Origin: Euryodendron excelsum | Taxonomy: Eukaryota; Streptophyta; Magnoliopsida; Ericales; Pentaphylacaceae | Direction: 5' to 3' | NCBI GenBank assembly: GCA_033060915.1 | Contig: CM065393.1 | Coordinates: 5,909,501 to 5,973,500, forward strand | DNA length: 64,000 bases | Part shown: one piece after another, positions 47,235 to 58,100 of the stretch | How the letters are laid out: each line of letters starts with the position of its first letter | How positions within the stretch are numbered: position 1 is the first letter of the stretch | Position numbers and translations under genes: made by a program | Notes under the pieces: generated by a model | Told to the model about the DNA's origin: nothing | Databases searched by the model: none | The model's input: the letters and a program-made list of their open reading frames with translations, nothing else

Positions 47235-48589
47235 TGTCACGGCCCGATTTTTGGATCAAATCCTTTCGGCTCAGAAAAAGCAAGGAACTCTGTCATTATA
47301 ACTCATCCTCCTAAAAGAACAGGTGTGACTAGGTTTGAATTTTAAATTGGTTTGATTATGGGTTTTTTAGAAAAATAGGAGTCGCCATCTAACTTGACTA
47401 GGGTGAGTTAGGGCACCTAAAACTAAGTATAATCCGAAGATTAAACTTAGGATTTTTAGAAAAAGGTTTTAAAAAACTTCCTCAAGAGGGGGTTTTTAAG
47501 AAAATAGGTTGTTTGGCAGCCTTTGGAAAGTTTTAAGCCCTTTTTTAAAATAACTCCATTTTGGCCTTTTGAAAATAGAAATTTATGGTCTGGGGGTTGG
47601 TTAAGTGTAGGAAAGATATCCTAAGATCATCACCCTACCCTGCCCTTTCGGTACCTATATTTTTGTTCACCCTTTTGTCCACTCACTAGAATAACCGATT
47701 ACCATTATCCACTTCAGAGTTTTGAAAATAGGGTTTGGTCATCACTTTTTGGGTGAATGATGCATGATGCGAGCCTTGAGAAAAATGTTTGAGTAACATG
47801 AAAGTTTGGAGGGATTTGGAAATAGAAGTCTTGAATTGACGAAAACTTTTGAAAAGGAACTTGGGTTGAAAATAGAAGTTATGACCCTACCATGTTAGGT
47901 TGCCTACGTATCTCATTTGGTGAGAATCAGGTAATTATTAGTTCAGGCAACAGCTTGATGAAAAATAGGCGCATTAAGGCCTTTGGAATGCTTGAAGACG
48001 CTTTGTGGTCTTTGGAAAAGAAGACTTGAGAGTTTTGATTTAGAACAGGATTTTGGAGGGTTTTTGATATAGAATTTGGAGATTTTTGAAAAGTGCTCTT
48101 GAAATAGGGTTTTGAAGTGTTTTGAAATGTTTTGGAATAGCTCGAAGGAGTTTTGGAAGTGCTTTGAAATAACTCAAGAGAGTTTTGAATATGTTTTAAA
48201 GTCTTGTTTTGAAGACCTCAAAGGTATGATTTTAGAGTGTTTTAGTAAATTGATCTTTGAAAAGTTTTTTAAAGTAGTTCTTAAAAACACCTAGGACTTT
48301 GGAACTCTAATACGGACAATCTTGAAGGTTGGACTTAATGTATCACATTCCCTCGGAATCCCTAACCATAAAAGGGGGAAGGACACCTTAGGGTTATGAG
48401 TTCATGAAAACATTTTTGGCAATAATTTAAAGATAGAGTATAGGGGTATTTGAAAAGGTTATGGAGTTGATTTTTGAAATTTCAATAGAGTAGGAGGTTT
48501 TGGAAAAATGGGTTATAAGAATAGTTTTAAATTGAAAGGTCATTTAAAAGGAGTTCATGAGTTGGAACCTTGAAGTCTAGCTACCTAGG

Positions 48590-48890
48590 TTAGGTTGGCC
48601 TAAGGTTAGGGTGACCTATGGTAAACTAATTTGGATTAGGTTAACCTACAGTTAAGGTGGTCTAAGGTTAACTAACTAAGGTCGGGTTAACCTAGCGTTT
48701 GGACAACTAGGGTTAAGTTAGACTAGGGTTAATCAACTAGGGTTTGATTAACCTAGGGTTAAGGTGACCTAGGGTTAACCTAGGGCTAAGGTGACCTAGG
48801 GTCAACTTAACTTAGGGTTGGACAACTGAGTCAAGTTAACCTAGGGTTAGACAACTAGGGTCAAGTTAACCTAGGGTTGGATGGGAAGAT
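48590..48890. repeat. CCTAGGGTTA-type minisatellite in the LTR
   Basis: Irregular repeats of 'taacctagggttaaggtgac' and 'caactagggttaagtta'. The same zone occurs in the 5' LTR at 62640-62915 with a different copy arrangement. It resembles but is not the plant telomere repeat TTTAGGG. Confidence 0.8.
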
Positions 48891-50300
48891 GGTTTTGAAA
48901 GGTGGTTTTATGCATTTTTTAAAAGAGTTTTAGAAAACAAATCATATTATGCAAAAGACTTTGGTAGACAACCCTTTTGAAGATCATTTTCATGAAAATT
49001 TGACTCTAGTCAAAGATATGGTTTATATGGTTGGTGCTTGAAAACCATTCTGAAGAAGACTTTCTTAGGACCATTATAAACTTTATCTTGACCAGAGTAG
49101 AGACTCCAAAAATTAACACAATGATGATAACTTTTTGAAAAACCATTTTTAATGCAAAGATGGGGGGAATGATCTTTTGAAAACCATTTTTGAGAAGAAG
49201 ATTTTGAAAACCATTTTCCAAAGGAAACTATTCTAACAAGTTAATGTTCTTATGGCCAATGTAAGAGTCCACTCAAGAGAGGGTTTTATACCATTCCAAC
49301 CACTAAACTTGAAAGAATAACAACCTTAGGGATCAAAGAGATTGAAAATCATTTTCAGATAAGAATAAAAAGAGTAGGGAACCAACCTAACAATTTAGGG
49401 CTTTTATGGCCAATATAAAAGGGGGACCACTCAAGAAAGGAATCCATGGGGCCATTCCAACCACTAAACTTGAGAGAATAGAAACCTTGTGAGTTAGAGA
49501 GTTTGAAAATAATTTTTATGCAAGTTGGAATGGAAAGATGCAAAAGTGTGAGTTAGAGGTTAATGAGGAGATTTTCTAAGGCATGATTACCTAAGGTCTC
49601 ATCCTAAACTTCAAGAGGCCAACTCTTAAACCAATTTTAAGAGAGCATTTGAATAGGAGGCTTGAAGATGACATTGAAATGGGAAGAGTGAAGACTTGAT
49701 CAATATGGTCATAAACATAAAGACAAAGCCAAGCATGCAAAACATGAACTATATAACTATATGCAAAGGGAGTCATGAATTCATACAAGGCTTTAGGCTA
49801 CACCACATAATCAAGGGGCTCAAAAGCCATACCATCTTAAAGTAGGCTAGTGAGAGATCCCCCTACACGGTGGCTCTCACTAACTTTTCTCTAGGCATGA
49901 ACCAAGAGCCATCTTGCTTCAAGCATACAAGAAAGGGGAGGTAGAAGATGAGAATTAAAATGGAGAATAGCCTAAGTAGGTTAGGAGGCAGAAGAGAGGA
50001 GTTGGGGAAGACAAAACTATAAAAAAAAAAAACACCACATTTTGCCTTTAATACACTTGCAATCTTTTATGGATGTTTTTTACTTGAGCTAGGATGGCTT
50101 TAAGTGTGCTTGAAGGGCTGGAATGAGGTATTCTATGGCATGGAAGGCTGTTTAGGTGAAGTGTATGGGTTAGGGGGAGGTGGAATCAACCCTAAGTGAT
50201 TGAAGTGTGAGAGGTATATAGGAATTCGATGTTCTAGAGCAGTTTTTGCAGAGCTTCAGTATCAATTTCAATTTTGAAATATACAAAGGGGGAGGCATAC

Positions 50301-50307
50301 ATTTATA
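50301..50307 (-). promoter_or_regulatory. TATA box of family A LTR
   Basis: TATAAAT on minus, just downstream (in minus sense) of the 'acatgtag' palindrome cluster at 50330-50395. Confidence 0.65.
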
Positions 50308-51414
50308 GGCAATCTTAGAGAGGCCTGGCACATGTGGTACATGCGCCTAGGCAAATTTTCCCTAGCACATGTAGCACATGCTCCAGTACTGTTCCATTGG
50401 CAAAATGGCAAGTGGCACCCAATGTACTGGCTTAATCTTGACGGTTAAGTGAAATTCGATCGATCTGATCAAAATCTGGGTGCATGTAGCATACGCTCCA
50501 TCACTGGGAGTGATCGTTTAAACTTTGCCTCAATAATTGAGCCAACCGGAAAGGTTTTGGAGTAATCGGTTGCATCCACGGTGTTCTCCTAAGGTTTCTT
50601 GTGAACTTTCAAGTTTTTGAAAAGTTTAAACGGTGTTTGAAAGTGTGAGATATCGTCTCGGGACGTATGCCTGAAATCGCATCTCCGCGAAACGTTTGTG
50701 ATATGCTCCACGAGGGTTCAAAAGTACCTATTTTTGTATCACATGATCGTGGCCTTCGGGAAGAGATCTATCTGATTGGACCATATCAATGGAAAGACCT
50801 ATGAACAAGCTTTCGGGAATTCCCTGGTTTACGCATTTCTCAAGTCGTTTGACGATGCTTTATAACCAGGGAATCGGGAGAAAAGGCAAATTTGGCAGAG
50901 CGTCTGCGAGATGCTCCAGGGACCTTTTATTGAGTCGGGGGTGTTTAGTATCGTAAGGTCTTCTATAGGTTAAACAAGGGTGTATAACAAGACCCGCCAT
51001 TCAAAATTCTAAAACCGATGTTATTTCGAGACGCGTTTGGGTTGTCAGGGGTAAAATGGTCATTTTGGCCGGGTTTGGTTGAAAATGGTCTGAAATGTAT
51101 CGGAATGTTATGTTAAGCGTGCCGGGTCATTCAAGGATGATCCCGAGAGAGTCTTTACTGTTCGGTGGAATTTGTGCAGTGTTGGGGCGTTTAGGGGCAA
51201 AATGGATATTTTAACTAGAGTTAGCCGAAATGGGACCGAAATTGGACTGAATGGCATGCGGAGTATGCCTAAATGCTTATTAGTACTTTGGAAGGGTGGA
51301 CTTACTATTTTGAGGGATTTTAAACTTTCTCAAAACGTGCTTGGAGGCCTAAGGGGCAAGTTTGGTCATTTTTCACCGAGTCAGGCTAGCAGGCGCCGAT
51401 GTTGACCTAGGTGT

Positions 51415-51735
51415 TGGTTTCTGAGACCGCCCGGTCTCGAAAAACTACCTGTGCAGTGTTGGTCCCTGAGACCGCCCAGTCTCAGAGAGCTACCTGTAGG
51501 GTGGTGTTGGTTTCTAAGAGTGCTTGGTCTCAGAAAGCTGCCTGTGATGGTGGTGTTGGTCTCTAAGAACACCTGGTCTCGGAGAACTACCAAATGACGG
51601 ACATTCTAAATTGGTGTGCTAGCAGGCACCAGAAGTGAACCGTCTAGAATTTAATAAGGTGTTGGTCCCCGAGATCGCCCGATCTTAGGAAGCTACTTAG
51701 ATAGCGTTGGTTCCCGAGACTGCCCGGTCTCAGAA
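51415..51735. repeat. About 60-bp U3 tandem units with 'ggtctcagaaagctgcctg'
   Basis: Units 'gttggt(c/t)(c/t)ctgagaccgcc' then 'ggtctc..agaa(a/g)ctacctg' start near 51415, 51459, 51503 and 51556, and weaker ones near 51660 and 51705. Each holds an inverted 'gagac..gtctc' pair, as do the U3 repeats of family B. Confidence 0.65.
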
Positions 51736-51924
51736 AGCTGCCTGGAATACTTAGGGGCATGATGGTGTTTATGGCTTCAATGAAACCTTATGGGTCCATG
51801 AAGCGACTAGTTGACTGGATTAGATTTTGAAAGACCCGTCTTGGGCTTGCATGTGTTGTGATGTTTGAAAACTGGGTCTGATTAGGCTAAAGATTGCCTA
51901 GCGGGACAAAATGGGGTGCTTATA

Positions 51925-51948
51925 GCTGCCCTTCTTTTTCTGTCTTTG
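51925..51948 (-). promoter_or_regulatory. Polypurine tract next to 3' LTR
   Basis: On minus, 'aagacagaaaaagaagggca' precedes the LTR start. The equivalent at 32609 is 'aaagacagaaaaatagaggc'. It would prime plus-strand DNA synthesis in an active element. Confidence 0.55.
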
Positions 51949-53244
51949 CTTGTCGACAGCAGAAAAATAACAAAGTAAGAATCCCTTTTTGGTCACGAGG
52001 CGATCGGAGGGACATTGACCCGGTAAGCTTGAAATGTTTCGAACTCCTTGCGGGTAGCTGGTCTGGAAAATTTTGAATTTGGAAAAACTTTGTGTTTTGA
52101 AAATTTTGACTGGGATTTGAGTTGCCGGTTTGACAAAGTTCGGCTCAAAACACTTGACCATTGAAAGCAAAATTTTTTAAAGTTTAACTTTTGGGCTTTT
52201 GAAAGCTTCAAAAGTGACTTTTGACATTTGGAGGATTGAAAGTTGGTTTTGGCGGGAAGCTGAAGAGCCGGGGGCATATAGCATATGCGCATGGTCTAAA
52301 GTCATGCTACATGCGCTAAGCTGTGGGTTTTAAAACAGAGCAGTTTCCCATTTCTTCATTGCGTGTTTTGAGTTTTGAAGGTGGTTTAAGAGTTTCCTCC
52401 GAGACTGCTCGAGGGATTTCGACAGGGGATCGTTGGGGAAGTGTCAGGAGATGTCGAGTACTCACCGAAAGTCATCATCGTCACTGGATTCTCGCCAAAA
52501 AGCTTGTTTCTTGCCAGAGAACCCAAAGGTTAGCTTTTTGAAACTTCATCAATTTCGATGCATATGTATCCTTTTTTGCATACGATTAGTGTAAACCTAT
52601 GTTTTAGGACGTTTAGAACGCAATGGGTGAATTGTTTTTGCGATTTGGTGAAGATTTGAGTGTGTTTGGGGTGATTTTTCGTGTGTACGAAAATTGGTTT
52701 TTTTTTGCAAGGTTGGGAAAATTGCTTCTATAAGCCCGGATATTGCGTGTTTGTGTGTGATTTTTGTACCGAGATTCTTAGAAAAATGTATAGAACAGCC
52801 GTATGAAGTTTCATAATTTTTTAAAAAATTTTAAATTTTTGAATTTTTAGAAATTACGAAAAACAGGAAAAACTGAGAAAAATTAGAAAATTGATCTTGT
52901 TGAGGGTTGAAAAATTGTAGGACAGTTTTGGAAAATTGTGGTGATATTCTTGAATGCTCTAAGAATTTTCGTGAAAATTTTGGAAACAAAAATGAGACCG
53001 AAAAATTTGGAAAACCAAAGAAGTTGACTTAAAAATTATGTAGAAAGGGATGTGTATTGCGGAGGATGGGATTGTTTTGATTGAAGTGGTTGAAGGTTCG
53101 AGATGCCTTGAACTATGCTTGTGGCTTGTTGAATTTTGGGGTAGTGACTTTTTAAGGCAAAACCCTACTGAAATTTCCAAAAAGTATTGAACCTTTAAAA
53201 ATTTAACACCTAACTTTCAAGTTTTTGGAAAAAGTAATTATTTT

Positions 53245-53860
53245 TTAGAATTGGGCTTTTGAAGGAGAAAGCCCAGAGAAACCAAAATTTCGGAATATTT
53301 TTAGGAGTAGGGTTTTTGAAAGGGAAAACCCGAAAAACCAATTTGAAATTCAGAAAAATCATAGAAAATTTTGGAACGGAGCTTTTGAAGGAGAAAGCCC
53401 GGGAAACCGCTTTGAAATTTTGACATGAGACTTTTTAAGGAAAAAGCTCGAAACCCGTTGAAAACTTCGAAGTAGGGGTTTTGAAGGGGAAAGCCCGGGA
53501 AACTGTTTTGAAAATTAGAAACAAAATTTTTGAGGAAAAAGCATGGAAAACTATTGAAAACTTTGAAACAGGGCTTTCCCCTCGAAAGCCCAAAAACCCG
53601 TTAGAAAATCTTTGAAACCAGGGCTTTTGAGGGGAAAGCCTGGGAAACTGTTTTGAAATTTAGACATGAGACCTTTTGAGGAAAAAGCTCGAAAACCCAT
53701 TGAAAACTTTGGAGTAGGGCTTTTGAAGGGGAAAGCCTAAGAAACTGTTTTGAAAATTAGAAACAAACTTTTTGAGCAAAAAGCTTGAAAAACTGTTGAA
53801 AACTTTGAAACAAGGCTTTTGAGGAGAAAGCCCGAGAAACAGGTTTGAAATTTTGAAATG
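53245..53860. repeat. About 48-bp tandem array of GGCTTT/AAAGCC hairpins, about 12 units
   Basis: Units such as 'ggcttttgaaggggaaagcc' begin near 53247, 53310, 53380, 53430, 53474, 53524, 53571, 53622, 53670, 53717, 53767 and 53813. Stronger and weaker hairpins alternate, so the true unit may be a pair of about 96 bases. It lies between the polypurine tract and the antisense gene. Confidence 0.8.
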
Positions 53861-54642
53861 AGCTGCAGGAGTGGATAGGGCCTTAGCTTCCTCCTACTCT
53901 TTTTCTTTTTTTTTTCTCTTTTTTTTTCTTTTTATCTTTTTCCTCTTCTCTCTCTTTTTTTTTTTTTTTTGCTTTTTTTCTTTTTTTTCTACTTTTTTTC
54001 TTTCTCTTTTTTTTTTTTGGATATATTTATCTTTTTACTTTTCGCACATATTCGGTGGCTGATCGACTTTCTGCATGTCGTTGTTTTTTTTTATGATGTC
54101 AGAGGTAGGTGATAATGGTTCTAACAAGAGGTGCCACAGGCAAGCATCACGAATTGAGCTAGGGGAGGGTAGTGGCAGCAGGAGCAGTTTTGCCCAGGGC
54201 GACAATAGTCGGCCTCAGCGATCTATAAGTAGAACGGCTTCCAGTGGTAGTTCTGTGACAGGATAGCCCTCGGTTGCTCCAGACGAGAGGGCTAAGGATG
54301 ACGTTGATTTGGCCATTGACCCACGAACAAGATATGGTATGGCATCTGTTCGAGACAGACGCAGGGATACTTCCTTCACGGACGACCAATAGGCAATCCC
54401 TGATGTCCCACCCGAGCTTGTATTCGCGTTATGGTCGGATGCTGTCGTCGACTCACAATTCATTCAGATGAGCCAATATTTTAGCATTGAGAGCTATGCA
54501 GGCATTGGCCCCGTCCTATCAAGATTTCCTACACTAGATCAGCTTCGGCGCCTTTATGACACTTCAGACAGATAGGCTTGATCACCGGATAGCGGTTGGG
54601 CTATTGGAGCGATGGTTTGGGGAGACTGGGACTATACACTTG

Positions 54643-54710
54643 GTAAGCTTTGAGCTGGGGCCTACTCCTGTTGATTGGGCGGGCCATGATTACTGGATTG
54701 TCTTTTGTAG
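54643..54710 (+). other. Predicted intron 1 of PMD gene
   Basis: Donor TTG/GTAAGC at 54643 and acceptor TCTTTTGTAG ending at 54710, 68 bases. Removal brings the 'TIHL' segment next to the 'TLDEAR' segment as in PMD proteins, though one further frameshift remains after it. Confidence 0.55.
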
Positions 54711-55723
54711 GTGTCTCGATTTCCTTACGGGCCATGACTTTGGATGAGGCTCGTCTTCTTTTGGGTTTACGAGGGATTGCAGGCTCGAGCTTTTCGACTT
54801 CACTTTTATGCCCAGTGGAGACAACATTTGCTCTCGAGCCCTCCCCAGCTGATCAAGTCATCATAAGGTGTCGGCTGGTATTATACATTGTCTTTAGTTA
54901 CTTTTGCAACAATAATAAGTTGATAGTTCCTTTACCCTTAGTGAGCCTGGTAGTAGACTTGGATGCACTGGACTTTGTGGATTGGGGCGCCTTTACTTTT
55001 GCCAGTTTCTTACGAGGGATGAGAGTGAAGACATCCAAAGCATGGGGGAGTTTGACGGGTTTTTGGTCGTTTCTAATATGGTGGAGTTATGAGTATTTGC
55101 CTGTTCGCCGGCCAGAGGTACTCGCTGCCGATGCATTCTCGCGAGCCACGAGGTGGGCTAGTTATCAGGTAGTCCAGCGATTCCTGCTTACTGATTTCGT
55201 CGCCCTCTGGGCTAACCTGGAACTGCTGAGACCCCGGGATGTGTCTTGGGCCCCATACCGCCAATCTTCTCAGTATGTCAGTATGAGGGATCTTATCCTT
55301 CTATCCATGTCGCGGATCACTTTCCGGGGCCCTTTTTCATCGGAGACGTACTTGGGAGAGCGTTATTGGCGGCAGCTACATACCAACTTCTGTGCTGCTA
55401 TGGATCCTCCCCAGTACATGTTCGGATTTTATCAAGCTAGGGTGGAGATTCCTTACATAGTTAGGGTTCCTGACGACTATTTCCTCCTTTTGCCCTGTGT
55501 GAACTACAAGGCTCATTTCAGGGCGAGATCTATTGGCTCCTTTACTCAGTTAAATCTGGTAGTAGGAGGGCAGGTTGTTGGTCTTGAGGTAGTGGAGCTA
55601 TAGCGTCAAGCTTAGGGCTTTGTTTCCGAGGAGGAGTATTTAATGGCTTGCCAGGCGCGAGATTGGTATCGTACTGAGGTGGAGGCTTTGACTGCCCGCA
55701 TTTCTTTGATGGAGGCCCACTGG

Positions 55724-55829
55724 GTATGTTGTTTATAATTCATTTTTCATTCATTTTTTTTATTTATGCATCTTCTGTGTTCTAATGCATAGGTTTTTTC
55801 CTTCTGTTTTTTTTTTTTGTCTTGGTCAG
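55724..55829 (+). other. Predicted intron 2 of PMD gene
   Basis: Donor TGG/GTATGT at 55724, a T-rich tract and acceptor CTTGGTCAG ending at 55829, 106 bases. Phase 0: the frame continues GPYDAG to the stop at 55920-55922. Confidence 0.7.
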
Positions 55830-55922
55830 GGCCCTTATGATGCCGGAGCTTCCTTCAGCCAGCCCTCTCTGTATGTACCGGATATGGGTGACCTTGACTT
55901 GGATGATGACCCCGCTCCTTGA

Positions 55923-58100
55923 GGCGCCTCTTTTCACCTACCAACACAGTTATACTTTTGTTAGAGTCACAGCATTGTTTATGTTTTGAGGCCGTGTGTT
56001 GGCCTTTATGGATGATGATTGTATGATGGTTATGTGCATATTATTATCTTTTCCTTTTGCATGGATGATGATCATGTGTTGGTGTCTCTTATTTTGAATG
56101 TATGCATATGGAAACATAACGAGCGAAAACACAAGAATACAGGAATCATGATGAGTGTTTACGAGTTGTGAATAGACGTGAAAAATGTGAGAGCATTGTT
56201 GTATGGATTCAGGCAACACACACAGGTATACAATACTTTCATGAAAACAGGCCTAGACATAGGCTCCAATTTTTCGAGTTTAACTGAGCGTCCATCAACA
56301 GCTAGTCATTTTGGACTTTTGCTTTTTCCTCAAAAATTCCCCTCTTTGTTATACCCTTTTCCTGTCAAGACGAGGTAGTAGTTGCCCCATTCTTAGAGTT
56401 TCCATTTTTGGACCCGACTCTCCTCTCTCTTATTGGAAAAGGGAGAACCTGTCACTCGCTCGACTTCCACTCGAGGACCTCATATTTGAACTAGTGGGCT
56501 CTCTAGGTGACAATTGAAGCAGCCTTTAGCAAAGGAGCAGGCAGTTTTCATCCTCAATCCGAGAAGGCTTTACCTTAGACTGTAATGTGGGCTAAGTTAA
56601 GGGTGAGGAATGAAGGGTATACAGGCTCAAACAATTTCTCTACTCCTTAACGGGGGTGATAATAAACCAGAACCACTTTGAGTAAGCTTTTGCTTATTTT
56701 GCTCAAATGTCGCCATTTTCTTTTGAACTTGTTTAGACTAAGCAATCTTCTCTGATCTGAGGGGATTTTTCCACAATTTGTAGTGCAGCTAGGTTATGGG
56801 GCTTTTGAAAGGAAAGGTATTGGAGGCCCAAAGTGTTGCACTCTTCCTGGGGTTTACTGGTGACCATTCTTTCAGCACTTTTTTCCTCTTTGGGTCTTTT
56901 TCTCTCTTTTCTCTCTCTCTCTTTTTTTTTTTTTTTTTTTTTTTGTACAAACTTTTACCCATATAAAGTTCATGGTTTTTTCTGGTTTTGCCCCAGTGCC
57001 GCTATTTGCATGGCCTGTTGATTTCTTAGGGCACCTTATCACCCATTTTCTCTTTTTTTCTTTTTTTTCTTTGTTTTTTTTAATATCACATTGTTTCTTT
57101 CTTCTTTCGATGTACGAGGAAGCTTTTTTTCTTTTTTCTTCTCGCATTCCCTTTTTCTCATTTTCCTTTCATCCATTGTGGGCGGTGATCACCAGGACGA
57201 GTTTGCCGAAGAAATGTGATCTGGTTCAAAATGGGTTTTGCAAAGGGAATTCTTTTTACTATAGAGTAGAAGAATAAATGGCCCCTCTTCCTTTCAGACA
57301 AGATTGCTTAGTCCATGAAGTTCAATTTTAGAACTTTGGTGTCATCCTTTAAGACAAGCAGGTGTTAGTTGAATTGTTCCGTTACTCGAGCTTGCCCCAA
57401 TGTGGTGGTGGGGGGTGGGGGGGGGGGGGGGGGGGGGTGGTGTGGTTCCCGGTTAGGGTGTTTGAATGAAAATTATTCACAGCTCGAGTGGGCTATTTCA
57501 AAGGAATTGTTTTGCTATTTAGGGAATTTGAAATGATGGCTTCTCTTCCTTTTGAGGGTCTAACAGCCGACTGCTTTACCATAGCATCCTCCGAGCGCCA
57601 CCCTTTTTCTGTGATCTGCTCTCTCTCTCTTTTCTTTCTTTAGTGTCTCCTCTCTTTGGATCAGAAATGGTCCCCACATATGAGGGTTCACGTACTATCC
57701 CCATTTTCAAGTCAAGGCATAACAATAAGAGGAAAAACTTCTAAGAAAAGCAAGTACCGAAGATGAAAAATGCAAACTTCAAATTCATTTTCAAGTCAGC
57801 TTCCTCTTTGTCGATTTCGACAAACAGGCTATCCAAATCAACTTCGCTGAATTCGAACAATGGGTTCGGTATTCTTGGCTCATTGTTGCCCCAGCCCATA
57901 TCCTCATAATTAAAGAGCTCCTCTTTTAGGTGGTTTTCAACTTCAGCATATTTGGAGTGCAGGAATTCTTCTCCCTAGCCGTCGGCGAGCACAGTATTAG
58001 TGGGAATGTCTTCCATGGGCTCTTTCATAAGCCAGTCAAGAGAATCTTGCTCTCCACTTACATTGTAAAGATAGATAGGGCATGGCGACAGCTCCTCTTC
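55923..58100. other. Non-coding spacer with low-complexity tracts
   Basis: No gene is supported. It holds TC-rich and T-rich runs (T run 56922-56944), a 21-G run (57417-57437), and a block (56330-56530) shared with 33900-34190 of another element. Pol would be expected here on the minus strand but I could not see it. Confidence 0.55.
57403..57446 (+). repeat. G-rich run, possible G-quadruplex
   Basis: GGTGGTG followed by nearly continuous G with an unbroken run of 21 (57417-57437). On the element's own (minus) strand it is a C run. Run length may be affected by sequencing error. Confidence 0.75.

Larger units (their letters stand above)
47235..51924 (-). repeat. 3' LTR of the large element (family A), 4.69 kb
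   Basis: On minus it begins TATAAGCACC (TG changed to TA) at 51924 and ends GGGCCGTGACA at 47235. It carries U3 repeats with 'tggtctc..agaaagctgcctg' units (51415-51600), palindrome-like 'acatgtagcacatg' clusters (50330-50395), TATA on minus at 50301-50307, leader box 1 (49780-49925), CTAG-rich minisatellite (48590-48890), box 2 (47885-47960) and the PBS-like motif (47378-47387). Confidence 0.88.
54096..55922 (+). pseudogene. Antisense plant mobile domain (PMD/MAIN-like) gene, spliced, broken
   Basis: This runs opposite to the host retrotransposon. PMD proteins in plants include MAIN/MAIL1, linked to silencing and genome stability, and PMD copies are also carried by gypsy and Mutator elements; the role of the transposon-borne form is not established. 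Start MSEVGD, then a Ser/Arg-rich head. The PMD pattern follows: 'VGLLERWFGETGTIHL', 'AMTLDEARLLLGLRGI' (54735-54780), 'VDLDALDFVDWGAF', and 'WGSLTGFWSFLIWWSYEYL' with 'RRPE' (55050-55120). A conserved 'ATRWASYQVVQRFLLTDF' tail and a coiled region end in 'DLDLDDDPAP'. Introns fit at 54643-54710 and 55724-55829. Stops at about 54264, 54390 and 55601 and frameshifts near 54555 and 54730 make it a pseudogene. ATG 54075 is an alternative start. Confidence 0.75.

Noticed and set aside
48590..48890. Interstitial telomere repeat
   Set aside because: Repeats are CTAGGGTTA-like with variable length, not TTTAGGG, and they recur at the same place in the partner LTR.
56872..57147. Lys/Glu-rich 91-residue minus-strand frame
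   Set aside because: Created by T-rich and TC-rich tracts on the plus strand.
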